DNA of 64,000 nucleotides from Dactylosporangium roseum (GCF_025264685.1 NZ_CP073721.1:1913001-1977000); one strand, 5' to 3'; counted from the stretch's first letter, positions 20,009 through 27,942 are shown. Notes: a model not told the origin generated them from the sequence alone. A program made the numbers and translations.

Positions 20009-21940
20009 ATGACTTCGCCGATGAACGGCATGGCGGGCTGGGAGACGCTGCGCTCCCTGCGCAAGGCCGACGAGCTCGCCGGCAAGCGGCTCAGCCGTGC
20101 CACCACGCGGCGCATCATCGCCTTCGCGAGGCCATATCGGCGGGACATCTCGGTGTTCCTGCTCACCGTCGTGCTCGGCGCGGCGATCGGCGTCGCCACG
20201 CCGTATCTCGCGGGCGACGTGATCAACAAGATCAACGCCGGCGGACCGGGCGCCGGCGGCGCCATCGTCCGGGTGGCGTTCCTCATCGCCGGGCTCGCCG
20301 TCGCCGACGCCCTGCTGTCGCTGGTCCAGCGGTGGTATTCCGCCCGCATCGGCGAGGGCATCATCCTGTCGCTGCGCACGCAGGTCTACGACCACGTGCA
20401 GCGCATGCCCCTACAGTTCTTCACCCGCACCCAGACCGGCGCGCTGGTGAGCCGGCTCAACAACGACGTGCAGGGCGCCCAGCGCGCGTTCACCTCGACG
20501 CTGTCCGGCGTGGTCAGCAACGTCATCCAGCTCGTGCTCACCGCGGCCGTGATGGTCACCCTGTCGTGGCAGGTCACCCTGCTGTCCCTGGTGATGCTGC
20601 CGGTCTTCATCCTCCCGGCCCGGCGGGTCGGCAAGCGGCTGGCCGCGATCACCCGCGAGGCCTACCAGCTCGACGCCCAGATGAACGCCACGATGACCGA
20701 GCGGTTCGGTGTCGCCGGCGCGCTGCTCGTCAAGCTCTTCGGCCGTCCGGACGCGGAGGCGGAGCGCTTCGCCGACCGGGCCGGACGGGTGCGCGACATC
20801 GGCATCCAGACCGCGATGTACAGCCGCGTGTTCTTCGTCAGCATGCTGCTGGTCGCCTCGCTCGCCCAGGCCCTGACCTACGGGCTGGGCGGCTGGTTCG
20901 CGGTCGGCGGGCAGATCACCGCCGGCACGGTCGTGACGCTGGCGCTGCTGCTGACCCGGCTCTACGGTCCGCTGACCGCCCTGTCCAACGTCCGCGTCGA
21001 CGTGATGAGCGCCCTGGTGTCGTTCGAGCGGGTCTTCGAGGTCCTCGACCTGGCCCCGGCCATCGCCGAGCGGCCCGGCGCGCGTGACATCCCCAAGGGC
21101 TCGGCGAAGGTCGAGTTCCGCGACGTGCACTTCCGCTACCCGAGCGCGTCGGAGGTCTCCCTCGCCTCGCTCGAGGACGTCGCGTCGCTCGACCGCGCGG
21201 TCAACGACGAAGTCCTCAAGGGTGTGTCGTTCACGGTCGAGCCCGGGCAGATGGTCGCGCTGGTCGGCCCGTCCGGCGCCGGCAAGTCGACGACGGCGAT
21301 GCTCGTGTCCCGCATCTACGACGCGACCAGTGGCGCGGTCCTCGTCGGTGACGTCGACGTCCGCGACGCCAGCCTGCAGTCCCTGCGCGACACGATCGGC
21401 GTCGTCACGCAGGACTCGCATCTCTTCCACGAGACGATCGCGGAAAACCTGCGCTACGCCAAGCCGGACGCGACCGACGAGGAGCTGTGGACGGCCCTGC
21501 GGCGCGCACAGGTGGGCGAGCTGGTCGAGTCGCTGCCGGAGGGACTCGACACGGTGGTGGGCGAGCGGGGCTACCGGTTCTCGGGCGGCGAGAAGCAGCG
21601 GATCGCGATCGCCCGCCTGCTGCTGAAGGCGCCGTCGATCGTCATCCTCGACGAGGCCACCGCCCACCTCGACTCCGAGTCGGAGGCCGCGGTCCAGCGG
21701 GCCCTGGCCGAGGCGCTGGCGGGCCGGACGGCCCTGGTCATCGCCCACCGCCTGTCGACCATCCGCGACGCGGACCAGATCCTCGTCGTAGAGGACGGCC
21801 GGGTGGTCGAGCGCGGCACACACGACGAGCTGGTCGTCACCGCCGGGCTGTATGCGGAGCTGTACCGCACCCAGTTCGCCGTCATCGACTCCCCGGCCCC
21901 CCGCCCGACGTCCCCGGCCCCCGCGCTGCCAACCCCCTGA
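20009..21940 (+). CDS. ABC exporter, fused membrane and ATPase domains
   Basis: 643-residue half-transporter of the MsbA/LmrA type, expected to act as a dimer. An N-terminal six-helix domain (about residues 35-350) precedes an ATPase with Walker A GPSGAGKST, signature FSGGEKQRIAIAR, Walker B IVILDEATAHLD and the switch His in VIAHRLSTI. Between the A-domain start and Walker A is an unusual insertion (SASEVSLASLEDVASLDR) that lengthens the first beta hairpin. ATG 20009 chosen; ATG 20021 is an alternative. Substrate unknown. Confidence 0.9.
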   Translation: MTSPMNGMAGWETLRSLRKADELAGKRLSRATTRRIIAFARPYRRDISVFLLTVVLGAAIGVATPYLAGDVINKINAGGPGAGGAIVRVAFLIAGLAVADALLSLVQRWYSARIGEGIILSLRTQVYDHVQRMPLQFFTRTQTGALVSRLNNDVQGAQRAFTSTLSGVVSNVIQLVLTAAVMVTLSWQVTLLSLVMLPVFILPARRVGKRLAAITREAYQLDAQMNATMTERFGVAGALLVKLFGRPDAEAERFADRAGRVRDIGIQTAMYSRVFFVSMLLVASLAQALTYGLGGWFAVGGQITAGTVVTLALLLTRLYGPLTALSNVRVDVMSALVSFERVFEVLDLAPAIAERPGARDIPKGSAKVEFRDVHFRYPSASEVSLASLEDVASLDRAVNDEVLKGVSFTVEPGQMVALVGPSGAGKSTTAMLVSRIYDATSGAVLVGDVDVRDASLQSLRDTIGVVTQDSHLFHETIAENLRYAKPDATDEELWTALRRAQVGELVESLPEGLDTVVGERGYRFSGGEKQRIAIARLLLKAPSIVILDEATAHLDSESEAAVQRALAEALAGRTALVIAHRLSTIRDADQILVVEDGRVVERGTHDELVVTAGLYAELYRTQFAVIDSPAPRPTSPAPALPTP

Positions 21941-21981
21941 CGCGAAACCCCTCCCACCCGCAGCCGGCCCGGCCCGTCGCG

Positions 21982-22033
21982 TTGACCTTGGTGGTTTTCG
22001 GTGGCCAGGGGCACGGAAACCCACCAAGGTCAA
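21982..22033. repeat. intergenic palindrome E
   Basis: Perfect 13-base arms TTGACCTTGGTGG (21982-21994) and its complement (22021-22033), with a partly pairing 26-base centre. Sits between the convergent ABC exporter and caspase genes. Same layout as the GATC-type palindromes, with GACC in place of GATC. Confidence 0.65.
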
Positions 22034-22093
22034 ACTGCGATCAACTTGGACTCTCGGTGGGGCCGGAGTTCGCCGTGCGGTCCGGCGGTGCGG

Positions 22094-22873
22094 TTAGCTG
22101 AGCAACGGCCAGGCAAGCTGTGCCGCTGTGGCCTGGAGGGCAGGGGTCTGCGGGTAATTCTGGCTCGGCAACTGGGCGCGGATCGCCCGGAGCCAGTCGC
22201 GGTACGTGGCCGGTTCCGGCAGCTCGGCCAGCGTTGTCAGCGCCACGTAGGTGAAGGCACCGTTGGGGCGGCCGTTGAACGTCGCATCGTACGAGTATTC
22301 GCTGTCCTTGCAGCCTGCCAGCAACAATGCCGCGGAGCGGGGCTTCGCGCGCAACGGTGGGCGGGCTCCGGCGCGTGTCGCCTCGGCCGTGGGCAGGAAC
22401 GTCGACGGCGGCAGGAAGCGGCTCGGGCAGCGATGGTCGCCGATCGGGCGGTTCAGCCGCGTCAGCGTCCCGGAATGGCACGAGTCCGAGATCAGCACCG
22501 TGCGCACGCCGGGAGCGGCCCGCTCGAACAACGTGAAGAGTTCGTCGTCCACCAGCGGGCCGTTCGCGGCGATGTCGTGCGGGCACAGCGCCTCGTCGCG
22601 ATGGTCGGACTCGTCGCCGTCGCGGTCCGGCACCCAGGTCCCGTGGCCGGAATACGTGATCACGACGGAGTCGCCGGAGGACGCGCGGCCCAGCAGGTCG
22701 CGGATGCCGGTGCGGATCGCCGCGCCCGACGCCGCGCTGTCGACGAGTTCGCGGATCTCGAACCCGCGGGCTCCGAGCGCCGTCGCCCAGTCGTCCGCGT
22801 CGTTGCGGCAGCCGGTGAGGTCGTTGTCGACGCCCGGGTAGTCGTTGATGCCGATGCAGAGTGCGAACTTCAT
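22094..22873 (-). CDS. caspase family protein (peptidase C14, orphan metacaspase)
   Basis: 259-residue cysteine protease of the caspase/metacaspase fold without extra domains. The catalytic dyad is clear: His in VVITYSGHGTW and Cys in VLISDSCHSGTL. The N-terminal CIGINDYPGVDNDLTGC and the acidic DRDGDESDHRDEAL loop are typical of type I metacaspases, which prefer Arg/Lys at P1 and often need calcium. No partner such as a sensor, gasdermin or TIR gene lies beside it. ATG follows GGGGGA. A minisatellite lies upstream. Confidence 0.92.
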   Translation of the reverse strand: MKFALCIGINDYPGVDNDLTGCRNDADDWATALGARGFEIRELVDSAASGAAIRTGIRDLLGRASSGDSVVITYSGHGTWVPDRDGDESDHRDEALCPHDIAANGPLVDDELFTLFERAAPGVRTVLISDSCHSGTLTRLNRPIGDHRCPSRFLPPSTFLPTAEATRAGARPPLRAKPRSAALLLAGCKDSEYSYDATFNGRPNGAFTYVALTTLAELPEPATYRDWLRAIRAQLPSQNYPQTPALQATAAQLAWPLLS

Positions 22874-22915
22874 GATTCCCCCGTCCAGAAGAGCGAACCT
22901 TCTGTACGGAAGGCG

Positions 22916-23080
22916 TCATGGAGAGCCATCGAGGTTGTCGCCCGTCGATGGTCGATGCAACGGGGTCGATGGATCAGCGGGTGGCGCAAGACAGGGCGGC
23001 GCCGACGCCGCCGGTGGCACCGGATCGAGCAGGGCAGCCACCCGCCGCAGATCGGCGAGCAGCAGTTCGTCGCTGAGCAT
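22916..23080 (-). CDS. possible 54-residue ORF, likely gene remnant
   Basis: The N-terminus MLSDELLLADLRRVAALLDP looks like a genuine protein beginning and resembles small actinobacterial proteins with a DPVPP motif found near sigma factor genes. After that motif the sequence becomes Pro/Ser-rich with poor codon bias, and a C-terminus-like peptide (FRTEGSLFWTGES) lies in another frame nearby. It is probably the remains of a gene that lost its middle. No sigma factor gene is adjacent. Confidence 0.3.
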   Translation of the reverse strand: MLSDELLLADLRRVAALLDPVPPAASAPPCLAPPADPSTPLHRPSTGDNLDGSP

Positions 23081-23090
23081 CGTCCTCCGT

Positions 23091-23256
23091 TCGGGCGAGG
23101 TCCCGGGCGAGGTCCCGGGCGAGGTTCGGGCGAGGTTCGGGCGAGGTTCGGGCGAGGTCCCGGGCGAGGTTCGGGCGAGGTTCGGGCGAGGTCCCGGGCG
23201 AGGTTCGGGCGAGACTTCACCGAGGTTCCACCGAGGCCCTGGCGAGGACCCACCGA
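23091..23256. repeat. 11/12-bp minisatellite upstream of the caspase gene
   Basis: About eleven head-to-tail units of YCGGGCGAGGT, alternating between an 11-base form (TCGGGCGAGGT) and a 12-base form (CCCGGGCGAGGT), from 23091 to 23213, followed by four degenerate units (cgaggttccac-type) to about 23256. Lies in the 454-base gap between the caspase and SDR genes. Confidence 0.9.
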
Positions 23257-23327
23257 GAACCCGAACCACGGCCAAATCCGGCTCGACCAACCAGAGCGGA
23301 CCGACGGGACCGGTGATATGACGGGTC

Positions 23328-24101
23328 TCAGACAGCCCTGATCAAGCCGCCGTCGACGGGCAGGGCGATGCCGGTGACGTAGCCGGCCGCCGGGGACAGC
23401 ACGAACGCGGCGACCCGCCCGAACTCCGCCGGAGCGGCGAAACGGCGCAGCGGGATGGCCTTCGCGGCCGCGGCCGCGGCCCGGTCCGGGTCGTCGCTCC
23501 CGGCGAACAGCTCCCGGTTGCGGTCGGTCAGGACCCGCCCGGGCAGCAGGGACACGACCCGGATGCCCCGCGGGCCGAGCTCGTCGGAGAGGTCCTTGAC
23601 GACGCCGGCGAGGCCGGGCCGCAGGCCGTTGGAGATGGCGAGGCCGTCGATCGGCACCCGCACCGACGTCGACAGCACCACCGCGATGGCCGCGTCCTCG
23701 CCCTCGGCGACGCTGCCGATCGCGTCGGCGACCACGCGTGCGGTCCGCAGGGTGCCGAGGAAGACCGTCTGGAACGCGGCGAGCCAGTCGGCCTCCGGGC
23801 TGTCGAGGACCCCGCCGCGCGGCGGACCGCCGACCGACACGAGCGCGCCGTCCAACCGGCCGAAGCGGGTGTTCGCCAGCTCGACGAGGCGCTCGCCGGC
23901 ATCCGGGTCGCCCAGGTCGGCGACGAGGCCGGCGGCGTGCTCCGGTCCGAGCGCGTCGACGGCGGCGTCGACGGTCTCCGGCGTGCGGCCGGCGACCACC
24001 ACCCGGGCACCGTCGGCGACCAGCGCCTCGGCGGTGGCGAATCCGAGGCCGCGAGAGGCCCCGGTGAGGATGTAGACGCGTTCGGCGAGCCCGAGATCCA
24101 T
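23328..24101 (-). CDS. short-chain dehydrogenase/reductase (SDR)
   Basis: 257-residue classical-type SDR. The cofactor motif is ILTGASRGLGFATAEAL, with VVVAGR suggesting NADP(H). VGGPPRG replaces the usual NNAG. Ser of the catalytic triad appears in VVLSTSVRVP, but the YxxxK motif is replaced by ISNGLRPGLAGVVKDL (no Tyr), as in the divergent 'ISNxxR' SDR group. Enzyme activity is therefore uncertain. The start is supported by TACGAT seven bases upstream (leaderless). Substrate unknown. Confidence 0.85.
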   Translation of the reverse strand: MDLGLAERVYILTGASRGLGFATAEALVADGARVVVAGRTPETVDAAVDALGPEHAAGLVADLGDPDAGERLVELANTRFGRLDGALVSVGGPPRGGVLDSPEADWLAAFQTVFLGTLRTARVVADAIGSVAEGEDAAIAVVLSTSVRVPIDGLAISNGLRPGLAGVVKDLSDELGPRGIRVVSLLPGRVLTDRNRELFAGSDDPDRAAAAAAKAIPLRRFAAPAEFGRVAAFVLSPAAGYVTGIALPVDGGLIRAV

Positions 24102-24108
24102 GGCCCGG

Positions 24109-24114
24109 ATCGTA
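24109..24114 (-). promoter_or_regulatory. -10 hexamer for the leaderless SDR gene
   Basis: On the minus strand TACGAT ends seven bases before the ATG at 24101. No ribosome binding site is present. Confidence 0.5.
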
Positions 24115-24132
24115 TCGAGTGTCTCCGGACGG

Positions 24133-24525
24133 TCAGCCGCGGCGGCGGCGCATCCAGGTGGCCAGCCGTCCGCGCCGGACCGGGGCGTGGACCCCGTCGT
24201 AGCCGAACGCCGCCTCCCGCTCGGCCAGCTCGCGGCGGGCCAGCGCGGGCAGGCCGTCCCCGGCGTCGCGGGCGAAGTCCCAGCCGTCGCGCAGCGAGCC
24301 GTTCGGCGGTCGGCCGGCGGCCCACCGCGCGAAGGACTCCGTCCAGGCGTCACCGTAGGATGCGGCCAGGAGCGGCCAGGTCCGGGCCACCTCGCCGGCC
24401 CGTTTGCGGCGCAGGGCGGTCCTTGTCGCCAGTACACCCGCGGCATCGAAACCGGCGGGGACCTCGGCCCCGCCGACCAACGCCGCCACCAGCGCCTTCT
24501 GCTGCTCGGCCAGGCCGGGACTCAC
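24133..24525 (-). CDS. SCO6045-like C-terminal domain protein, probable DUF692 partner
   Basis: 130-residue helical protein, last gene of a three-gene overlapping cassette. Recognisable segments are AEQQKALVAALVGGAEVP, TWPLLAASYGDAWTESFARW and DGWDFARDAGDGLPALARREL. The WPLL-SYGDAWTESFARW part recalls the small partner proteins (HvfC/DUF2063 or MbnC type) that accompany DUF692 iron oxygenases and hold the substrate peptide; that similarity is by eye. GTG 24525 overlaps the DUF692 stop (GTGA). In some actinobacteria this domain is fused to DUF692, which supports a shared job. Confidence 0.75.
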   Translation of the reverse strand: MSPGLAEQQKALVAALVGGAEVPAGFDAAGVLATRTALRRKRAGEVARTWPLLAASYGDAWTESFARWAAGRPPNGSLRDGWDFARDAGDGLPALARRELAEREAAFGYDGVHAPVRRGRLATWMRRRRG

Positions 24526-25355
24526 GCGAGGCTCCCGGTGATCGGCGCCCAGCCCGCCGCGGCGGCGATCGCGTCGAGCTCGCGGGTCAGCTCCGCCGCG
24601 GGCGGGTAGTGGCCGTCGCGCTCCAGCATCAGCGCCGGCGGGGTCGTCCGTGCGCACAGCTCCTTGACCAAGTCGAGCACGTCCGGCGGCGTCGCGTGGG
24701 TGTGCGTGTCGTGGTAGAAGCCGTCGTGTTCCGCGCCGCCGGCGACGTGCACGTAGGCGATCCGTTCCAGGGGCAGTTCGTCGAGCAGCTCCACCGCCGA
24801 CCAGGAGCGGTTGCGGGCGTTGGCGTACAGGTTGGCGATGTCGAGCAGGAGCCCGCAGCCGGTTCGGTCGAGGATCTCGGTGAGGAACTGCCCCTCGGTC
24901 AGCTCCGGGTCGGGCCAGTCGAAGAGCGCGGCGATCGGCTCCAGGGCGAGCGGCACGCCGCCGAGCGCGGTCCGGGTGCGCCGCACGTTGGCGACGACCG
25001 CGTGGACGGCCTCGCGGGTCCGCGGCACCGGGAGCAGGTGTCCGGCCTCCACGCCACCTGCCCGCACAAACGCGATGTGCTCGCTGACCAGCGGCGACCG
25101 CAGCGCCGCGGCGCACTCGGCGAGGTGGGCGGCCCGGGCGTCGTCGACCGGCTCCGCCCCGCCGAGGGACAGCTTGACCCCGTGCGGTACTACGCGGACC
25201 CCCCGCTCGACGAGCGTTCGCAGCCCGTCGGGCAGGGGTTCACGCGGGTGTACGGACTCGGCGACGACCTCGGTGAACCGCAGCCCGGGCAGCTCCGCCA
25301 CGTAGCCGGCGATCTCGGGGCGCCAGCCGATGGCCACACCGTATCCCGGGGTCAT
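24522..25355 (-). CDS. DUF692 multinuclear non-heme iron oxygenase (MNIO) family enzyme
   Basis: 277-residue TIM-barrel enzyme of the family that includes MbnB, TglH and ChrH, which use two or three irons to remodel cysteine residues in peptides. The expected metal ligands are in place: His58 (VVPHGVKLSLGG), His93 (VSEHIAF), Glu139 (LALEPIA), Asp172 (LLLDIANLYANARN), His203 (YVHVAGG), Asp216 and His218 (HDTHTHATPP) and Glu245 (LMLERDGHYPP). ATG 25355 overlaps the TIGR04222 stop (ATGA). The neighbouring Cys-tailed membrane protein is the obvious candidate substrate (inference). Cytoplasmic. Confidence 0.88.
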   Translation of the reverse strand: MTPGYGVAIGWRPEIAGYVAELPGLRFTEVVAESVHPREPLPDGLRTLVERGVRVVPHGVKLSLGGAEPVDDARAAHLAECAAALRSPLVSEHIAFVRAGGVEAGHLLPVPRTREAVHAVVANVRRTRTALGGVPLALEPIAALFDWPDPELTEGQFLTEILDRTGCGLLLDIANLYANARNRSWSAVELLDELPLERIAYVHVAGGAEHDGFYHDTHTHATPPDVLDLVKELCARTTPPALMLERDGHYPPAAELTRELDAIAAAAGWAPITGSLA

Positions 25356-26296
25356 CCGCCGCAACCCCCGCCGCCGCAGCCGCCCCCTCCGCCACCGCAG
25401 CCGCTGGAGCCGCCGCCGCAGCTACTGGAGCTCGAGCAACTGCCGCCGGACGATCCGCCGCTGCCGGAGGAGTAGTAGCCGGTGCCGGTCTGCGCGATGT
25501 TGCGCTGCAGTTCGGCGGCCTCCGCGAACGACGGGTCGGCGAGCCAGATCGCGCCGACGCCGAAGAGCCCGACGCTCAGCGCCGCGGCCTGCGGACCGTA
25601 CGTCGACCAGGCCGGCGACTGCCGGGGGTGCAGGTGGTGCGACTCGCGGCGCATGGTGTTGAGCAACCGCTTGCCGGACGCGCTCACCCGCGGCACGTTG
25701 AGTAGCAGGAACGCGATGACGACCACCGGGATCATCAGCAGTATCAGGTTGGTGACCGGCTTGTCGTTGCCGATCCCGGCGAAGACCCGGGCGATACCGA
25801 GGGCGACGACGGCGAACACCACGAGTGCGCCCATGCGGACGGTACGGCGGGTGTTGTCGTCGAGAATCCAGCCTTCCCGGGCCATCTCGGCCTCGGCGCG
25901 GGCGAGGACGTTGTTGACCAGGCGATCGTTCTGGGCGCCGCGGGCCGTGATCTGCCGGCCGGCCGCGGCGTAGACGGCGCGGTCCAGCTCGGAGGCGCCG
26001 GTCGGCGGGTGGTTGACCTGCTTGAGGTATCCGCGGGAGTCGCTCTCGACGGCGCCTGCGGCACGAAGCGCGGCCAGGGAGCTGTAGACGGCGAGGCGGC
26101 GGTCACCGTTGAGCAGCGCCGCCTGGGTGGGGGTGAGGGCGTGGCCCTTGCGCACGGACGGCCCGCCCGTGTAGCCGCGCCGCCAGATGAGCACGGCGAC
26201 GATCGCCAGCGCGGCGAGCCCGAAGTACAGCCACAGGAACTGCGGACCGGCGACGCCCCAGGTGTCGCCCGGCCCGGCAACGATCGGTGTCCTCAT
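25352..26296 (-). CDS. TIGR04222 domain membrane protein with Cys/Gly-rich C-terminal tail
   Basis: 314-residue membrane protein, first gene of the cassette. Hydrophobic segments lie at about residues 17-38, 155-174, 182-202 and 236-254; between the first two is a soluble domain (TPTQAALLNGDRRLAVYSSL and following) typical of TIGR04222. The last 45 residues are low complexity Gly/Ser with five cysteines at 287, 293, 300, 307 and 312, spaced 5-7 apart; I find no cysteine elsewhere in the protein. Such a tail is a plausible target for the DUF692 enzyme encoded next. ATG 26296 fits the hydrophobic N-terminus. Function unknown. Confidence 0.85.
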   Translation of the reverse strand: MRTPIVAGPGDTWGVAGPQFLWLYFGLAALAIVAVLIWRRGYTGGPSVRKGHALTPTQAALLNGDRRLAVYSSLAALRAAGAVESDSRGYLKQVNHPPTGASELDRAVYAAAGRQITARGAQNDRLVNNVLARAEAEMAREGWILDDNTRRTVRMGALVVFAVVALGIARVFAGIGNDKPVTNLILLMIPVVVIAFLLLNVPRVSASGKRLLNTMRRESHHLHPRQSPAWSTYGPQAAALSVGLFGVGAIWLADPSFAEAAELQRNIAQTGTGYYSSGSGGSSGGSCSSSSSCGGGSSGCGGGGGGCGGGGCGG

Positions 26297-26363
26297 GGGC
26301 TCAGTGTGGGTGCGGCCGGCAAACAGGGCAGCCCGCCGGATGGACACTTGAGGAAAGCTTGCC

Positions 26364-26948
26364 TCAGGACCGCCGGACGACGGCCTCGACGAGGTCGAGC
26401 ACCGCCTCCAGGTCCTGCACCGGCCGTCCGGTCGCCAGGTGCAGGACGAGGCCGTCATAGGCCAGCTCTAGGAACTGGGCGAGGACGCCGATCGGCACGT
26501 CTGCCCGCAGTACACCCGCCTCCAACTGCCGCTGGAGCCGCTCGCGGGTCGCCTCGGCCACGGCCTCGGACCGGGCCGCCCACCGCTTGGCGAACTCGGG
26601 GTCGGTGCGCAGGCGGCGCGACACCTCCAGTTGGCTGCCGAGCCAGCCGGTGAGCTCGGGCTCCGTGCCGGAGTCGGCCGCCCGGGCGAGCAGGTCGCGC
26701 ATGACCTGGACGAGGCCGTGCTCGGCGACGGTCGCTACCATGGTCGCGGCGTCGTCCTCGGCCACGGCGAGGAAGAGCGAGTCCTTGTCGCGGAAGTGGT
26801 GGAAGATCGCGCCGCGGGAGAGGCCGATCTCCTCTTCGAGCCGGCGGACGGTCGCGCCCTCGTAGCCGTGGCGGGCGAAACAGGTCCGCGCGCCGGCGAG
26901 GATCTCCTTCCGGCGTGCGTCGAGCTGGTCCTGGCTCACCCTGGGCAC
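26364..26948 (-). CDS. acnR: TetR family regulator, AcnR-like
   Basis: 194-residue repressor. The N-terminal HTH region (ARTCFARHGYEGATVRRLEE then GLSRGAIFHHFRDKDSLFL) is strikingly like corynebacterial AcnR, the repressor of aconitase, and the C-terminal VLDLVEAVVR also fits. GTG 26948 was chosen because a CATAAT hexamer ends six bases upstream. A palindromic site sits between its -10 and -35 positions, implying autorepression, and a 16/19 identical site lies at the acnA promoter. It is not adjacent to acnA (6 kb away), unlike corynebacteria. Confidence 0.82.
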   Translation of the reverse strand: MPRVSQDQLDARRKEILAGARTCFARHGYEGATVRRLEEEIGLSRGAIFHHFRDKDSLFLAVAEDDAATMVATVAEHGLVQVMRDLLARAADSGTEPELTGWLGSQLEVSRRLRTDPEFAKRWAARSEAVAEATRERLQRQLEAGVLRADVPIGVLAQFLELAYDGLVLHLATGRPVQDLEAVLDLVEAVVRRS

Positions 26949-26954
26949 GGGTCG

Positions 26955-26960
26955 ATTATG
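26955..26960 (-). promoter_or_regulatory. -10 hexamer of the AcnR-like regulator
   Basis: On the minus strand CATAAT ends six bases before the GTG at 26948, so the transcript is probably leaderless. Confidence 0.5.
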
Positions 26961-26979
26961 CAAGCCGTACATACGGTTT
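26961..26979. promoter_or_regulatory. palindromic operator of the AcnR-like regulator
   Basis: CAAGCCGTACATACGGTTT. The half-sites AAGCCGTA and TACGGTTT pair at 7 of 8 positions around CA. It touches the upstream edge of the -10 box of the regulator gene, a classic TetR autorepression place. See also 35930-35948. Confidence 0.65.
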
Positions 26980-27068
26980 GGCATCCCGGCGTTTTCTTCC
27001 GTGAGATCGATCCCGGTTTGCAAGTTATTGGCCCCCGCGAGGATCTGTTCGATATCAATCCGGTCACG

Positions 27069-27074
27069 TAACCT
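27069..27074 (+). promoter_or_regulatory. -10 hexamer for the leaderless HAD gene
   Basis: TAACCT ends six bases before the GTG at 27081; no ribosome binding site is seen. Confidence 0.5.
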
Positions 27075-27080
27075 GCCCGC

Positions 27081-27728
27081 GTGCCCCTGTTGTTGCTCAG
27101 CCTGGACGACACCCTGTTGGACAGGGCCGGAGCGTTCCGCGCCTGGGCGACCGGCTTCCTCTACCGGATCGGCGCGCCCGCCTACGACCTCGAGTGGGTG
27201 CTCTCCGTCGACGCCGACGGCATGGCGTCGACGTGGGACGTGGCCGAAGGGCTCCGGGAGCGGTACGGGCTGAGGGTCCCCGCCATCGACCTGGTCGACG
27301 AGGTGCGCGGAGCGATCATGGACCGCATGCGGCTCAGTCCGCTGACCGCCTGCGCGCTCGCCATCGCCGAGGACGCCGGCTGGGTGCCGGTGGTGGTCAC
27401 CAACGGCGAGACCCGGCAGCAGGAGGAGAAGCTGCGCAAGACCGGCCTCGATCGGTACCTCGCCGACTGGGTCATCTCGGAGGAGGCGGGCGTCCGCAAG
27501 CCCAACCCGCGCATCTTCGCCATCGCCGCCGAGCGGGCCCGGATGCGGCTCCGGGGGGCCTGGATGATCGGCGACAGCCCGGAGGCCGACATCGGCGGCG
27601 CGGCCGGGGTCGGCGTGCGCAGCGTCTGGCTGCACCGGGGACGGCGCTGGATCGAGTCCCGCTACGCGCCCACCCGCACCGCCGAGGGTGTGATCGCCGC
27701 GATCGCCGAGGTCCTGGCGTCGCGATAA
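27081..27728 (+). CDS. HAD superfamily protein with Ser at the nucleophile position
   Basis: 215-residue HAD-like hydrolase with a helical cap. Motif II (PVVVTNGE), motif III Lys (VRKPNPRIF) and motif IV (WMIGDSPEADIGGA) are intact. Motif I reads LLLLSLDDTLLDR: the first Asp of DxD, which forms the phospho-aspartate, is Ser (codon AGC at 27099). The acid/base Asp is kept. Without the nucleophile normal phosphatase action is not expected; it may bind ligand only or use different chemistry. Divergent from the AcnR-like gene; GTG start supported by TAACCT six bases upstream. Confidence 0.85.
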   Translation: MPLLLLSLDDTLLDRAGAFRAWATGFLYRIGAPAYDLEWVLSVDADGMASTWDVAEGLRERYGLRVPAIDLVDEVRGAIMDRMRLSPLTACALAIAEDAGWVPVVVTNGETRQQEEKLRKTGLDRYLADWVISEEAGVRKPNPRIFAIAAERARMRLRGAWMIGDSPEADIGGAAGVGVRSVWLHRGRRWIESRYAPTRTAEGVIAAIAEVLASR

Positions 27729-27736
27729 ATCGCTTG

Positions 27737-27763
27737 CACGGTCCCGGCCCGTCCTGGACCGTG
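27737..27763. terminator. hairpin after the HAD gene
   Basis: Perfect 8-bp stem CACGGTCC/GGACCGTG with an 11-base loop, nine bases after the HAD stop. No T tract follows. Likely transcript end for the HAD gene. Confidence 0.5.
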
Positions 27764-27798
27764 GCTACAACTTCGGGTTCGAGAGGAGGTCGGTTCGC

Positions 27799-27942
27799 AT
27801 GGCTGCCGTCACGGCGCGCTTCCGCATGCCTTCATCCTTCCTTCTCTCAACTCTGGAGACCTCGCGTTGCGCGACCACAGCGATTTTTCGTCCGCACCCG
27901 CCCGTCGCCGCCGCCGTTTCGACGACGAGCCACGCTTCGTAA
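27799..27942 (+). CDS. possible leader ORF overlapping the RIO kinase start
   Basis: A 47-codon frame starting ATG GCT GCC, preceded by an excellent ribosome site (GAGAGGAGGT, 27781-27790). It runs through the weak TTG start of the RIO gene in another frame and stops 73 bases inside it. Product (MAAVTAR...) has no recognisable domain and ordinary codon bias, so a role, if any, is regulatory. Confidence 0.3.
   Translation: MAAVTARFRMPSSFLLSTLETSRCATTAIFRPHPPVAAAVSTTSHAS

Noticed and set aside
22870..23290. Pro/Arg-rich frames through the minisatellite considered as a repeat protein
   Set aside because: All frames through a GC-rich 11/12-base repeat stay open; the alternation of 11 and 12 bases would shift the reading frame, which argues against coding.
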